Assembly (NCBI GenBank): GCA_934654605.1
Contig: CAKUGH010000043.1
Location: 1 to 13,755 of the forward strand
From: an uncultured Collinsella sp.
GTDB taxonomy: Bacteria; Actinomycetota; Coriobacteriia; Coriobacteriales; Coriobacteriaceae
Reading direction: 5' to 3'
Length of the DNA stretch: 13,755 bases
Below, piece by piece: positions 6,580 to 13,164 of the stretch (the first letter of the stretch is position 1; every line of letters starts with the position of its first letter). The notes beneath the pieces are model-generated. The model did no database searches. It saw only the letters and a program-made list of their open reading frames with translations, and had not been told where the DNA came from. Position numbers and translations under genes: made by a program.

Positions 6580-8052
6580 ATGAAGATCGTAGGCGTTGCC
6601 GCCTGTACCGTGGGAATCGCCCACACGTATATGGCCCAGAAGGCGATTCAGGATGAATGCGCCGCTCGTGGCATCGAGTGCAAGGTCGAGGCTCAGGGTG
6701 GTCTGGGCATCGAGAATGAGCTCACGCAGGAAGACGTGGACTCCGCCGACCTGGTCCTTGAGTCCGTCGATGTGGGCGTCGAGAACGAAGATCGCTTTGA
6801 GCAGAAGATGGCCGAGGGCAAGTTCCTGAAGGTCGGCACTTCCGACGTGATTGCCGATCCGGTCAAGATCATCGACCAGGCTGTCGAGATCATCAAGGCG
6901 ACGGGTGGCGCCGTTGACGCGCCCAAGGCCGAGGCCAAGGCAGAGAAGAAGGCCGTCTCCGCTGCCCCGCAGGCCCCGACACCGGCGTCCAAGCAGTCCA
7001 TCTTTGCCGATCCTGGTAAGACGCTGCTCAATGCATTCAATACCGGCGTTTCCTATTTTATCCCCATCGTCGTTATCGGTGGCGTGTTCCTTGCATTCTC
7101 GTTGGCATCCGGCACCGCCGGCGCCAGCGGCATGGAGGTCACCAACCCGCTGATGGTGAGCCTTAACACCATCGGCATGGCCGGCATCTCCATGATGATC
7201 CCGGTGCTTGCGGCATACATCGCCTACTCGATGGCCGGCAAGCCTGCGCTGGCCCCCGGCTTTGTCCTGGGCTATCTGGTCAACAACGCCGTCGTCACTC
7301 CCAGCGGCAACAGCGTCTCGACCGGTTTCTTGGGCGCCATGATCATGGCTGTCATCTGCGGCTACTTTGTCCGCTGGATGAAGACCTGGAAGGTCAACAA
7401 CACCATCCAGACGATCATGCCCATCCTGATCATCCCGATTCTGACCTCGCTCGTCCTGGGCATGGCCTACATCTACATCTTGGCCACGCCGCTTGGCTTT
7501 GTGATGGACTGGCTCACCAGCGTGCTCGGTAGCCTGCAGGGCGGCTCCGCCGTCGTCCTGGGCCTGGTCATCGGCGTTATGACCGCCTTCGATATGGGTG
7601 GCCCCATCAACAAGACCGCCTCGACCTTTACCATGGCCATCATGGCCTCCGGCATCTATGGGCCCAACGGCATGTTCCGCGTCGCCGTCGCCATTCCCCC
7701 GATCGCCTGCGGTCTTGCTGCGCTCATCGCCAAGAACAAGTTCGATGACGCCGACCGCCAGATGGGCATCTCCGCACTGTTCATGGGCTGCATCGGTATT
7801 ACCGAGGGCGCTATTCCCTTCGCGGTCAAGGATCTTGGCCACACCCTGCCCGGCATCTGCATCGGCTCTGCCGTGGGCGCCGCTCTCGCCGCCTTCCAGG
7901 GCATCGACTGCTACGTTCCGCACGGTGGCTTTATCGTCGCCCTGGCCACGAACAATGTCGCGCTGTTCTGCCTGGACATCGTGATCGGCTCCGTGGTCGC
8001 CGCCGCGATCCTGATCGCCATGAAGCCCAAGCTCGACAAGCAGGCCAAGTAA
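6580..8052 (+). CDS. PTS fructose-family transporter, EIIBC component
   Basis: 490-residue membrane protein that imports and phosphorylates a sugar. The EIIB domain (about 1-105) begins KIVGVAACTVGIAHTYMA, with the phospho-accepting Cys9; the family consensus there is CPTGIAHT, so Pro and Thr are replaced by Thr and Val. An Ala/Lys/Pro-rich linker (about 110-145) leads to the EIIC domain, which has many membrane helices and the conserved DMGGPINKTA motif (about 338-347) and FIPIVVIGG. There is no EIIA domain; EIIA is encoded last in the same operon. The start is ATG 6580, with AGAGGGA at 6569-6575. The frame stays open upstream to 6478, but without a comparable ribosome site. The family handles fructose, mannose-type and other ketose or hexose substrates, so the substrate is not fixed by sequence. 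Confidence 0.93.
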   Translation: MKIVGVAACTVGIAHTYMAQKAIQDECAARGIECKVEAQGGLGIENELTQEDVDSADLVLESVDVGVENEDRFEQKMAEGKFLKVGTSDVIADPVKIIDQAVEIIKATGGAVDAPKAEAKAEKKAVSAAPQAPTPASKQSIFADPGKTLLNAFNTGVSYFIPIVVIGGVFLAFSLASGTAGASGMEVTNPLMVSLNTIGMAGISMMIPVLAAYIAYSMAGKPALAPGFVLGYLVNNAVVTPSGNSVSTGFLGAMIMAVICGYFVRWMKTWKVNNTIQTIMPILIIPILTSLVLGMAYIYILATPLGFVMDWLTSVLGSLQGGSAVVLGLVIGVMTAFDMGGPINKTASTFTMAIMASGIYGPNGMFRVAVAIPPIACGLAALIAKNKFDDADRQMGISALFMGCIGITEGAIPFAVKDLGHTLPGICIGSAVGAALAAFQGIDCYVPHGGFIVALATNNVALFCLDIVIGSVVAAAILIAMKPKLDKQAK

Positions 8053-8066
8053 ACCTTAAAGGACTC

Positions 8067-8104
8067 CGGTTGCGCGGAGGGCTGGATTTGACTCCGCGCA
8101 ACCG
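8067..8104 (+). other. Intercistronic hairpin 1
   Basis: Perfect 13-bp stem CGGTTGCGCGGAG (8067-8079) / CTCCGCGCAACCG (8092-8104), loop of 12 nt. The sequence after it is CCCCTAAACAAC, with no T-run, so it is not a standard terminator. It lies between the EIIBC and GatZ-like genes and may stabilise or set off the upstream message. Confidence 0.6.
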
Positions 8105-8196
8105 CCCCTAAACAACAAAATCCATCCGCACTGAAAGGGCTCGAACCCGGGCCCCAGGGAACTTTTGTCAAAAATCCTTAGGATAAGGAGAGCAAA

Positions 8197-9471
8197 ATGT
8201 CCAATCTCACCATCCGCCAGGCCGTTCAGGGCATGCTCAAGCTGCAGGATAGCGGCGACCACGCAACCATGGTCGGCATTGGCCCCATGAGCCCCAATCT
8301 GATCCAGGCCGTGTTCGAGCTTGCCCGCGATGAGGACTTTCCGCCCATGTTCATCGCCAGCCGCAACCAGGTCGATATGGACGAGATGGGCGCCGGCTAC
8401 GTGAACGGTTGGGACCAGACGCGCTTTGCCGCCGACATCAAGAAGGTCGCCGACGAGGTTGGCTACACCGGTCCGTACTACCTGTGCCGCGACCACGGCG
8501 GCCCGTGGCAGCGCGACGAGGAGCGCAACGCCCACCTGCCCGAGGATGAGGCCATGGATCTCGCTCGCAAGTCCTTTGTCGCCGACATGGAGGCCGGTTT
8601 CGACCTGCTGATGGTGGATCCGACCAAGGATCCCTATCAGATCGGTAAGGTCATCCCGCTCGACGTGGTGCTTCGCCGCACAATCGACCTCATCGACTAT
8701 CTTGAGCAGTATCGCCGCGAGCACAATCTGCCCGAGGTCGCATATGAGGTCGGCACCGAGGAGACCAACGGCGGCCTGACCTCCACCGACAAGTACGAGG
8801 AGTTTATCTCCCAGCTGCAGCCCGAGCTCGAGAAGCGCGGATGCCCCATGCCCACCTTCATCGTCGGCCAGACCGGTACCCTTACTCGCTGGACGGAGCA
8901 GGTCGGCCACTACAACTTCAAGAACGCTCGCGAGCTTGCCGATATGGCCAAGCGCTACGGCGTGGGCCTGAAGGAGCACAACGCCGACTACCTGGATGAC
9001 GCGACGCTGCTCGAGCACATTCCGGCACACGTGACCGCCTCCAATGTTGCTCCGCAGTATGGCACCGAGGAGACCCGTGCCTACCTCAAGCTCTGCGCCA
9101 CCGAGCAGATCCTGGTCGACAACGGTCTGTGCGATGACCCCTCCGACCTGTATCACACCCTGCTGGTCAAGGCCATCAAGACCGAGCGTTGGCGCAAGTG
9201 GATGACCGGCGACGACGTCAACCTGCAGGTCGACGACATCCTTGCCGACGATGAGCTCAGCCTGAAGATCCTGGATGTTTCCGGTCACTATGCATTCAAC
9301 GACCCCGAGGTCAAGGAACAGGTCGAGAAGCTCTATCGCAACCTCGCCACTCAGGACATCGACGGCAAGCGCTTTGTGGTCGAGCATATCAAGCGCCCGA
9401 TCAAGCAGTATGTCGTGGGCCTGAACCTTAAGGGCGTCACGACCCGCATCGAGAAGGCTCTTGCCGAGTAA
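8197..9471 (+). CDS. GatZ/KbaZ-family protein (tagatose-bisphosphate aldolase non-catalytic subunit family; possible sugar-phosphate epimerase)
   Basis: 424 residues with family marks MFIASRNQVD, GAGYVNGWDQ, CRDHGGPWQRDEE, DLLMVDPTKDP, YEVGTEETNGGLTS and LKEHNADYL. The family is annotated as the non-catalytic partner of class II tagatose-1,6-bisphosphate aldolase (GatY/KbaY), but some members are stand-alone metal-dependent 4-epimerases of ketoses or keto-uronates. No GatY/KbaY gene is in this operon, and DHGGP and EHN histidines fit a metal site, so I favour an epimerase-like role on the phosphate made by the PTS. That is an inference. The start is ATG 8197 with AAGGAG at 8185-8190. A small hairpin ATCC-TTA-GGAT (8174-8184) directly precedes the ribosome site. 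C/G-ending codons dominate, as in the rest of the operon. Confidence 0.85.
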   Translation: MSNLTIRQAVQGMLKLQDSGDHATMVGIGPMSPNLIQAVFELARDEDFPPMFIASRNQVDMDEMGAGYVNGWDQTRFAADIKKVADEVGYTGPYYLCRDHGGPWQRDEERNAHLPEDEAMDLARKSFVADMEAGFDLLMVDPTKDPYQIGKVIPLDVVLRRTIDLIDYLEQYRREHNLPEVAYEVGTEETNGGLTSTDKYEEFISQLQPELEKRGCPMPTFIVGQTGTLTRWTEQVGHYNFKNARELADMAKRYGVGLKEHNADYLDDATLLEHIPAHVTASNVAPQYGTEETRAYLKLCATEQILVDNGLCDDPSDLYHTLLVKAIKTERWRKWMTGDDVNLQVDDILADDELSLKILDVSGHYAFNDPEVKEQVEKLYRNLATQDIDGKRFVVEHIKRPIKQYVVGLNLKGVTTRIEKALAE

Positions 9472-9490
9472 GTAGCTTTTCCTACGCGAC

Positions 9491-9526
9491 GCCGGGCCCG
9501 CGGTATGTCCCAACTGCGGGCCCGGC
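9491..9526 (+). other. Intercistronic hairpin 2
   Basis: Perfect 11-bp stem GCCGGGCCCGC (9491-9501) / GCGGGCCCGGC (9516-9526), loop of 14 nt, no T-run after it. It lies 19 bp after the GatZ-like stop. Confidence 0.6.
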
Positions 9527-9531
9527 ATATA

Positions 9532-9564
9532 GGGCAAAGGGACCGTTCCTTTGTCCCATTCTTT
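9532..9564 (+). terminator. Possible weak attenuator before the transaldolase gene
   Basis: GGGCAAAGG (9532-9540) can pair with CCTTTGTCCC (9548-9557) with one bulge, or GGGAC (9539-9543) with GTCCC (9553-9557). ATTCTTTT follows. It could allow partial termination between the GatZ-like and transaldolase genes. The CTTTGTCCC arm matches the hairpin at 5120-5148. Confidence 0.35.
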
Positions 9565-9595
9565 TGAGTTTTAGATTCCTTCGAAGGAGTTCGAC

Positions 9596-10279
9596 ATGAA
9601 GTTCTTTATCGATACCGCCAACCTGGACGAGATCGCCGAGGCCAAGAGCTGGGGCTGCCTGGCCGGCGTCACCACCAACCCGTCCCTGTACGCCAAGACC
9701 GGCGGCAAGCTCGCCGACTTCGAGCCGCATATGCTCAAGATCGCCGAGCTCTGCGAGGGCCTGCCCGTCTCCGCCGAGTCTACCGCCACCACGGCCGAGG
9801 GCATGATCGAGGAGGGCAAGCGCCTTGCCGCCCTCGCCCCCAACATCGTGGTCAAGCTCCCCGTGTGTGAGGCCGGCCTCGCCGCCTGTCGCGCGCTGGC
9901 CGATGCAGGCGTGCGCGTCAACATGACGCTCGTCTTCTCGCCGACGCAGGCCCTTATGGCCGCCAACGCCGGCGCTCGCTACATCAGCCCGTTCGTCGGT
10001 CGTTTCGACGACATCGCCGAGGACGGTATCTCGCAGCTCGACAACGTCGTGACCTGCATTAAGAACTACGACTGGACGGGCAAGAACGTCGACGACACCG
10101 TCGAGATCATCACCGCCTCGGTCCGCACGCCCAACCACGTGACCCAGGCCGCGCTGCTCGGCGCCGACATCGCGACCGTGCCCATGGCGGCCCTTAAGAA
10201 GTGTCTGCACCATCCGCTGACCGATCAGGGCCTCGCGAGCTTTGAGGCCGACTGGCAGAAGGTTGTCAGCGCCCAGTAA
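9596..10279 (+). CDS. tal: Small transaldolase (MipB/TalC/FSA family)
   Basis: 227-residue TIM-barrel enzyme. The Schiff-base lysine is Lys87 in NIVVKLPV. Family marks are FIDTANLDEI, AGVTTNPSL and ATTAEGM. Residues that separate transaldolase from fructose-6-phosphate aldolase point to transaldolase: Glu61 stands where E. coli FSA has Gln59, and Phe133 (SPFVGR) where FSA has Tyr131. It should transfer a dihydroxyacetone unit from fructose-6-phosphate or a related ketose phosphate to an aldose phosphate such as erythrose-4-phosphate. The start is ATG 9596 with GAAGGAG at 9583-9589. It sits in one operon with both transketolase halves, which complete the non-oxidative pentose phosphate reactions. 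Annotation pipelines may name it fsa. Confidence 0.92.
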   Translation: MKFFIDTANLDEIAEAKSWGCLAGVTTNPSLYAKTGGKLADFEPHMLKIAELCEGLPVSAESTATTAEGMIEEGKRLAALAPNIVVKLPVCEAGLAACRALADAGVRVNMTLVFSPTQALMAANAGARYISPFVGRFDDIAEDGISQLDNVVTCIKNYDWTGKNVDDTVEIITASVRTPNHVTQAALLGADIATVPMAALKKCLHHPLTDQGLASFEADWQKVVSAQ

Positions 10280-10288
10280 CGATGGCTT

Positions 10289-10322
10289 CGCCTGCCTGGC
10301 ATTTGTCCATGCCGGGCAGGCG
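10289..10322 (+). other. Intercistronic hairpin 3
   Basis: 14-bp stem CGCCTGCCTGGCAT (10289-10302) / ATGCCGGGCAGGCG (10309-10322) with one G-T wobble, loop TTGTCC, no T-run after it. It lies between the transaldolase and transketolase genes. Confidence 0.6.
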
Positions 10323-10343
10323 CGCTCAAGAGAGGAAATCCCA

Positions 10344-11174
10344 ATGACCAATCAGGAGCTGGCGAAGGTTGCCAACGAGGTCAGGAAGGGTGTCGTGACG
10401 GCGGTTCATGCTGCCAAGTCGGGACATCCGGGCGGATCGCTTGGCGCTGCCGACATCATGACCTATCTCTACTTTGCAGAGATGGATGTCGACCCGGCGG
10501 ATCCGCGTCGCGCCGACCGCGACCGCTTCGTGCTTTCCAAGGGCCACTGCGCCCCCGCCCTCTACGCCGTGCTTGCCGAGCGCGGGTTCTTCGGCAAGGA
10601 GGAGCTCGAGACGCTCCGTCATATTGGCAGCCGTCTGCAGGGCCACCCCAATATGAACGACACCCCGGGCGTTGACATGTCCACCGGCTCGCTCGGCCAG
10701 GGCATTTCCGCTGCGGTTGGAATGGCGCTTGCCGCCAAGCACTGGGGCGACAGCTACCGTGTCTACACGCTGCTGGGCGATGGCGAGTGCGAGGAGGGAC
10801 AGGTGTGGGAAGCGGCCATGTTCGCCGGTAACCATGCGCTCGACAACCTTGTGGCGGTCGTCGACCACAACGGCTTGCAGATTGACGGAACGATCGACGA
10901 GGTCAACTCGGCGATGCCGCTCGCAGATAAGTTCCGCGCCTTCAAGTGGCATGTGATCGAGCTAGCCGACGGCAACGACATGGAGCAGATCGCAGCTGCT
11001 TTCGCCGAGGCTCGCAAGGTGAGCGGCGCGCCTGTGGCCATCATCGCCGAGACGGTGAAGGGCAAGGGCGTCTCCTTTATGGAGAACCAGGTGGGCTGGC
11101 ATGGCAAGGCGCCCAACGACGAGCAGTTCGAGCAGGCTATGGCCGAGCTCACGGCAGCAGGGGAGGAGCTCTAA
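10344..11174 (+). CDS. Transketolase, N-terminal (thiamine-diphosphate) subunit
   Basis: 276 residues, corresponding to the first half of full-length transketolase. It carries KSGHPGGSLGAADI (about 25-38), LSKGHCAPALYA, QGHPNMNDTPGVDMSTGSLG and the thiamine-diphosphate/Mg motif GDGECEEGQVWEAA (from 145) with DHNGLQIDG downstream. It works only as a complex with the C-terminal subunit encoded next, transferring a two-carbon ketol unit between ketose and aldose phosphates. The start is ATG 10344, preceded by AGAGGAAA. The frame is open further upstream to 10242, but that would overlap the transaldolase gene and hairpin 3. The TAA stop shares its last base with the next start (TAATG), so the two subunits are translationally coupled. 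Confidence 0.94.
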   Translation: MTNQELAKVANEVRKGVVTAVHAAKSGHPGGSLGAADIMTYLYFAEMDVDPADPRRADRDRFVLSKGHCAPALYAVLAERGFFGKEELETLRHIGSRLQGHPNMNDTPGVDMSTGSLGQGISAAVGMALAAKHWGDSYRVYTLLGDGECEEGQVWEAAMFAGNHALDNLVAVVDHNGLQIDGTIDEVNSAMPLADKFRAFKWHVIELADGNDMEQIAAAFAEARKVSGAPVAIIAETVKGKGVSFMENQVGWHGKAPNDEQFEQAMAELTAAGEEL

Positions 11175-12112
11175 TGGCAGAGGTCAAAAAAGTCGCCACG
11201 CGCGTAAGCTACGGCGAGGCGCTTGTCGAGCTGGGCAACGAGCGCGATGACTTCGTGGTTCTCGATGCCGACCTGGCGGCCGCCACGCAGACCGGCAAGT
11301 TTAAGGCCGCCCATCCCGAGCGCTTTTATGATGCCGGCATCGCCGAGAGCAACCTGATGGGCCTTGCCGCCGGCATCGCGACCACGGGCCGCGTCGCCTT
11401 CGCGAGCACCTTTGCCATGTTTGCCGCCGGTCGCGCCTACGAACAGGTCCGCAACTCCATCGGCTACCCGCATCTCAACGTCAAGATCGGCGCTACCCAC
11501 GCGGGCATTTCGGTGGGTGAGGATGGTGCCACGCACCAGTGCTGCGAGGACATCGCGCTCATGCGCACGATTCCGGGCATGACGGTGATCGTTCCCGCCG
11601 ACGATGTCGAGGCTCGCGCCTGCGTGCGCGCCGCCTGCGAGTTTGAGGGACCGGTCTACATGCGCTTCGGCCGCCTGGCGACGCCGGTCATCAACGATCG
11701 CGAGGACTATGAGTTCAAGATCGGTCGCGGCGTGGTCGTGCGCGAGGGGTCCGATGTGACGATCGTCGCCTGCGGCCTTATGGTCGCCGAGGCGCTTGCC
11801 GCTGCCGAGGCGCTCGCCGCCGATGGCATCGATGCCGAGGTTATCAACATGCACACGATCAAGCCGCTCGACGAGCGCCTGGTTGTCGCCAGCGCAAAGA
11901 AGACCGGTCGCGTGGTCACCGCCGAGGAGCATTCGATTATCGGCGGTCTTGGCGAGGCGGTTGCCTCGGTGCTTGCCGAGCAGCATCCGGTGCCGATGCG
12001 TCGCGTTGGAGTGCGCGATGTGTATGGCGAGTCTGGCCCCGCGGTCGATTTGCTGCACAAGTACGGTTTGGATGCCGACGGCATCGAAGCCGCGGTCAGG
12101 TCCGTGCTGTAA
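11174..12112 (+). CDS. Transketolase, C-terminal subunit
   Basis: 312 residues, corresponding to the pyrimidine-binding and C-terminal domains of transketolase. The catalytic glutamate is Glu58 in DAGIAESNLMGLAAG. Other marks are FASTFAMFAAGRAYEQVR, KIGATHAGISVGEDGATHQ, MRTIPGMTVIVPAD, VYMRFGR, and the C-terminal domain with INMHTIKPLD, VTAEEHSIIGGLGEAVAS and YGESG. The start ATG 11174 overlaps the preceding stop by one base, with GGAGGAG at 11162-11168. A longer frame from 10946 in the same phase is discounted because it would overlap most of the end of the N-subunit gene. Split transketolases are common in Firmicutes, Actinobacteria and archaea. Here the pair is dedicated to a PTS operon. 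Confidence 0.94.
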   Translation: MAEVKKVATRVSYGEALVELGNERDDFVVLDADLAAATQTGKFKAAHPERFYDAGIAESNLMGLAAGIATTGRVAFASTFAMFAAGRAYEQVRNSIGYPHLNVKIGATHAGISVGEDGATHQCCEDIALMRTIPGMTVIVPADDVEARACVRAACEFEGPVYMRFGRLATPVINDREDYEFKIGRGVVVREGSDVTIVACGLMVAEALAAAEALAADGIDAEVINMHTIKPLDERLVVASAKKTGRVVTAEEHSIIGGLGEAVASVLAEQHPVPMRRVGVRDVYGESGPAVDLLHKYGLDADGIEAAVRSVL

Positions 12113-12124
12113 GGAGGGTTTTTC

Positions 12125-12577
12125 ATGGGATTTGTATCTGCCAATCAGGTGACAATCGGACACGCCGCCGCCTCGCGTGAGGATGCTCTGCATTATTTGT
12201 CCGAGCAGGCTGTCGAACTTGGCTTTGCCGATGACGCGTCTGCCGTAGAGGCCGCCTTTATTGCTCGCGAAAATGAGGCCGAGACCGGTCTTGTCGCTGG
12301 CTTTGCCGTTCCGCATGCCAAGAGCGATGCGATTCATACGCCGGGCGTGGCCGTGCTCAAGCTGACCGAGCCTGTTGAGTGGCCAAGCTTTGATGGCGTG
12401 CCCGTCGATGTGGCGCTCGCGCTGTATGTTCCTGCGGGCGAGGCTGGAACCACGCATCTGCGTCTGCTTTCCAAGGCAGCCGTGATGCTGATGGACGCCG
12501 GCTTCCGCGACAAGGTGCGCGAAGGCACCGACCCCGTAGAGATTGCCGAGCTTATCAACGCCGGCCTCGAGGGCTAG
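12125..12577 (+). CDS. PTS EIIA component, fructose/mannitol family
   Basis: 150-residue cytoplasmic phosphocarrier that receives phosphate from HPr and passes it to the EIIB domain of the transporter encoded first in this operon. The phospho-accepting residue is His64 in AGFAVPHAKSDAI, the classic PTS EIIA type-2 motif. ETGLVAGFAVPHA and THLRLLSKAAVML are also typical. AAGGAGGG (12111-12118) overlaps the preceding TAA stop and lies 6 nt before the ATG, so it is coupled to the transketolase C-subunit. Having EIIA last and EIIBC first brackets the catabolic genes and argues that all six form one functional unit. Confidence 0.93.
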   Translation: MGFVSANQVTIGHAAASREDALHYLSEQAVELGFADDASAVEAAFIARENEAETGLVAGFAVPHAKSDAIHTPGVAVLKLTEPVEWPSFDGVPVDVALALYVPAGEAGTTHLRLLSKAAVMLMDAGFRDKVREGTDPVEIAELINAGLEG

Positions 12578-12593
12578 AACGGTCTTTCCGTTC
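12577..12593 (+). other. Short hairpin at the end of the EIIA gene
   Basis: GAACGG (12577-12582), loop TCTTT, CCGTTC (12588-12593), starting on the last base of the EIIA stop codon. No T-run follows. Confidence 0.4.
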
Positions 12594-12616
12594 AATCAAT
12601 CGATCCTTCTCCAAGG

Positions 12617-12660
12617 AAAAGGGCCGCGACGCCATAAGCGCCGCGGCCCTGCTTGCGTTT
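12617..12660 (+). terminator. Terminator of the PTS/transketolase operon
   Basis: Stem GGGCCGCG (12621-12628) / CGCGGCCC (12642-12649), with CGC/GCG pairing further in around loop CATAA. It is flanked by AAAA before and a loose T-rich tail (TGCTTGCGTTT) after. The tail is imperfect, so efficiency is uncertain. Confidence 0.7.
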
Positions 12661-12683
12661 GCCCAGATAAAACCGACCAAAAT

Positions 12684-12697
12684 TAACCTATAGGTTA
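12684..12697. repeat. 14-bp perfect palindrome
   Basis: TAACCTATAGGTTA, reading the same on both strands. Its last bases overlap the first hairpin of element copy 2. The GGTTA/TAACC half-sites also occur, in the opposite arrangement, in the operator candidate at 6384-6409. Confidence 0.5.
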
Positions 12698-12852
12698 CGA
12701 CGTTTTACAAACGGCGTAACTGCTTGGCGCTGTGCAGGCCCCGGGCGCGGCAATCTGACGTTCAACTTCGCGGGCGCGACCAAAAGGTCAGCGCCCGCTT
12801 GTTTCACGTCACCTTGCCGCACCCGGAACTCGCTCGCTCACTTATGCTCAAC
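12694..12852. repeat. Structured intergenic element, copy 2 of 2
   Basis: Diverged copy of 598-752. Hairpin GTTACG-A-CGTTT, loop TAC, AAACG-G-CGTAAC (12694-12720) matches the opening hairpin of copy 1 with changed but still paired bases. Next come ACTGCTTGGCGCTGTGC and CAATCTG. A long hairpin follows: GCGGGCGC (12770-12777), GACC, loop AAAA, GGTC, A, GCGCCCGC (12791-12798). The end is marked by CTCGCTCACTT. No ORF. Confidence 0.55.
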
Positions 12853-12869
12853 CTGAATTAGTTAATTTA

Positions 12870-12932
12870 GGACGGGGCTTTTTTGACTAGTTGGGCAACT
12901 AGGCTGGCGCAAATAGTCAAAAAGTCCCGTCC
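12870..12932. repeat. Inverted repeat A
   Basis: Left arm 12870-12889 (GGACGGGGCTTTTTTGACTA) pairs with right arm 12914-12932 (TAGTCAAAAAGTCCCGTCC) with one mismatch and one extra T. The loop starts with a nested hairpin TAGTTG-GG-CAACTA (12888-12901). It could act as a bidirectional terminator or be a small mobile repeat. No target-site duplication is obvious. Confidence 0.65.
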
Positions 12933-12953
12933 AAAAAGACCGATCTGGTGTCG

Positions 12954-13115
12954 CGCCACAAAAACGGCCTATCTACTACGTTTGACCCGCACCGGTCGAC
13001 CATGGCCGTGTTTTCTGAAAATCGGTAAGCCGTCTACCTGCGGTTTTAATTTCGTGTTTTTCGGCATGGTCGAGGGTGGCCAGCGAAACGTAGTAAATAG
13101 GCCCATTTCGTGGCG
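12954..13115. repeat. Inverted repeat B, long arms
   Basis: Arms 12954-13004 and 13065-13115 match at about 39 of 51 positions. Conserved blocks are the end CGCCAC, the core GGCCTAT-TACTACGTTT (12966-12983 against 13086-13103, 17 of 18) and TCGACCATG. The 60-nt centre contains a further AAAATCG/CGGTTTT pairing. Size and shape fit a miniature inverted-repeat element or a structured RNA. Confidence 0.65.
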
Positions 13116-13164
13116 AGCAGTCCGATTCACGGTTCAAGGCAACCGGCTTCGAATGATCATTTGG

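Noticed and set aside
6391..7923. 510-residue minus-strand frame opposite the PTS EIIBC gene
   Set aside because: Gly/Asp/His-rich antisense by-product of GC-rich codons; no ribosome site and it would overlap a clear PTS gene throughout.
8056..9537. 493-residue minus-strand frame opposite the GatZ-like gene
   Set aside because: Antisense shadow; the plus-strand protein has unmistakable family motifs.
9596..10279. Fructose-6-phosphate aldolase
   Set aside because: Glu61 and Phe133 are the transaldolase-type residues at the two positions that discriminate the activities.
11171..12595. 474-residue minus-strand frame opposite the transketolase C-subunit and EIIA genes
   Set aside because: Antisense shadow with His/Arg/Gly-rich translation; it covers two well-supported genes.
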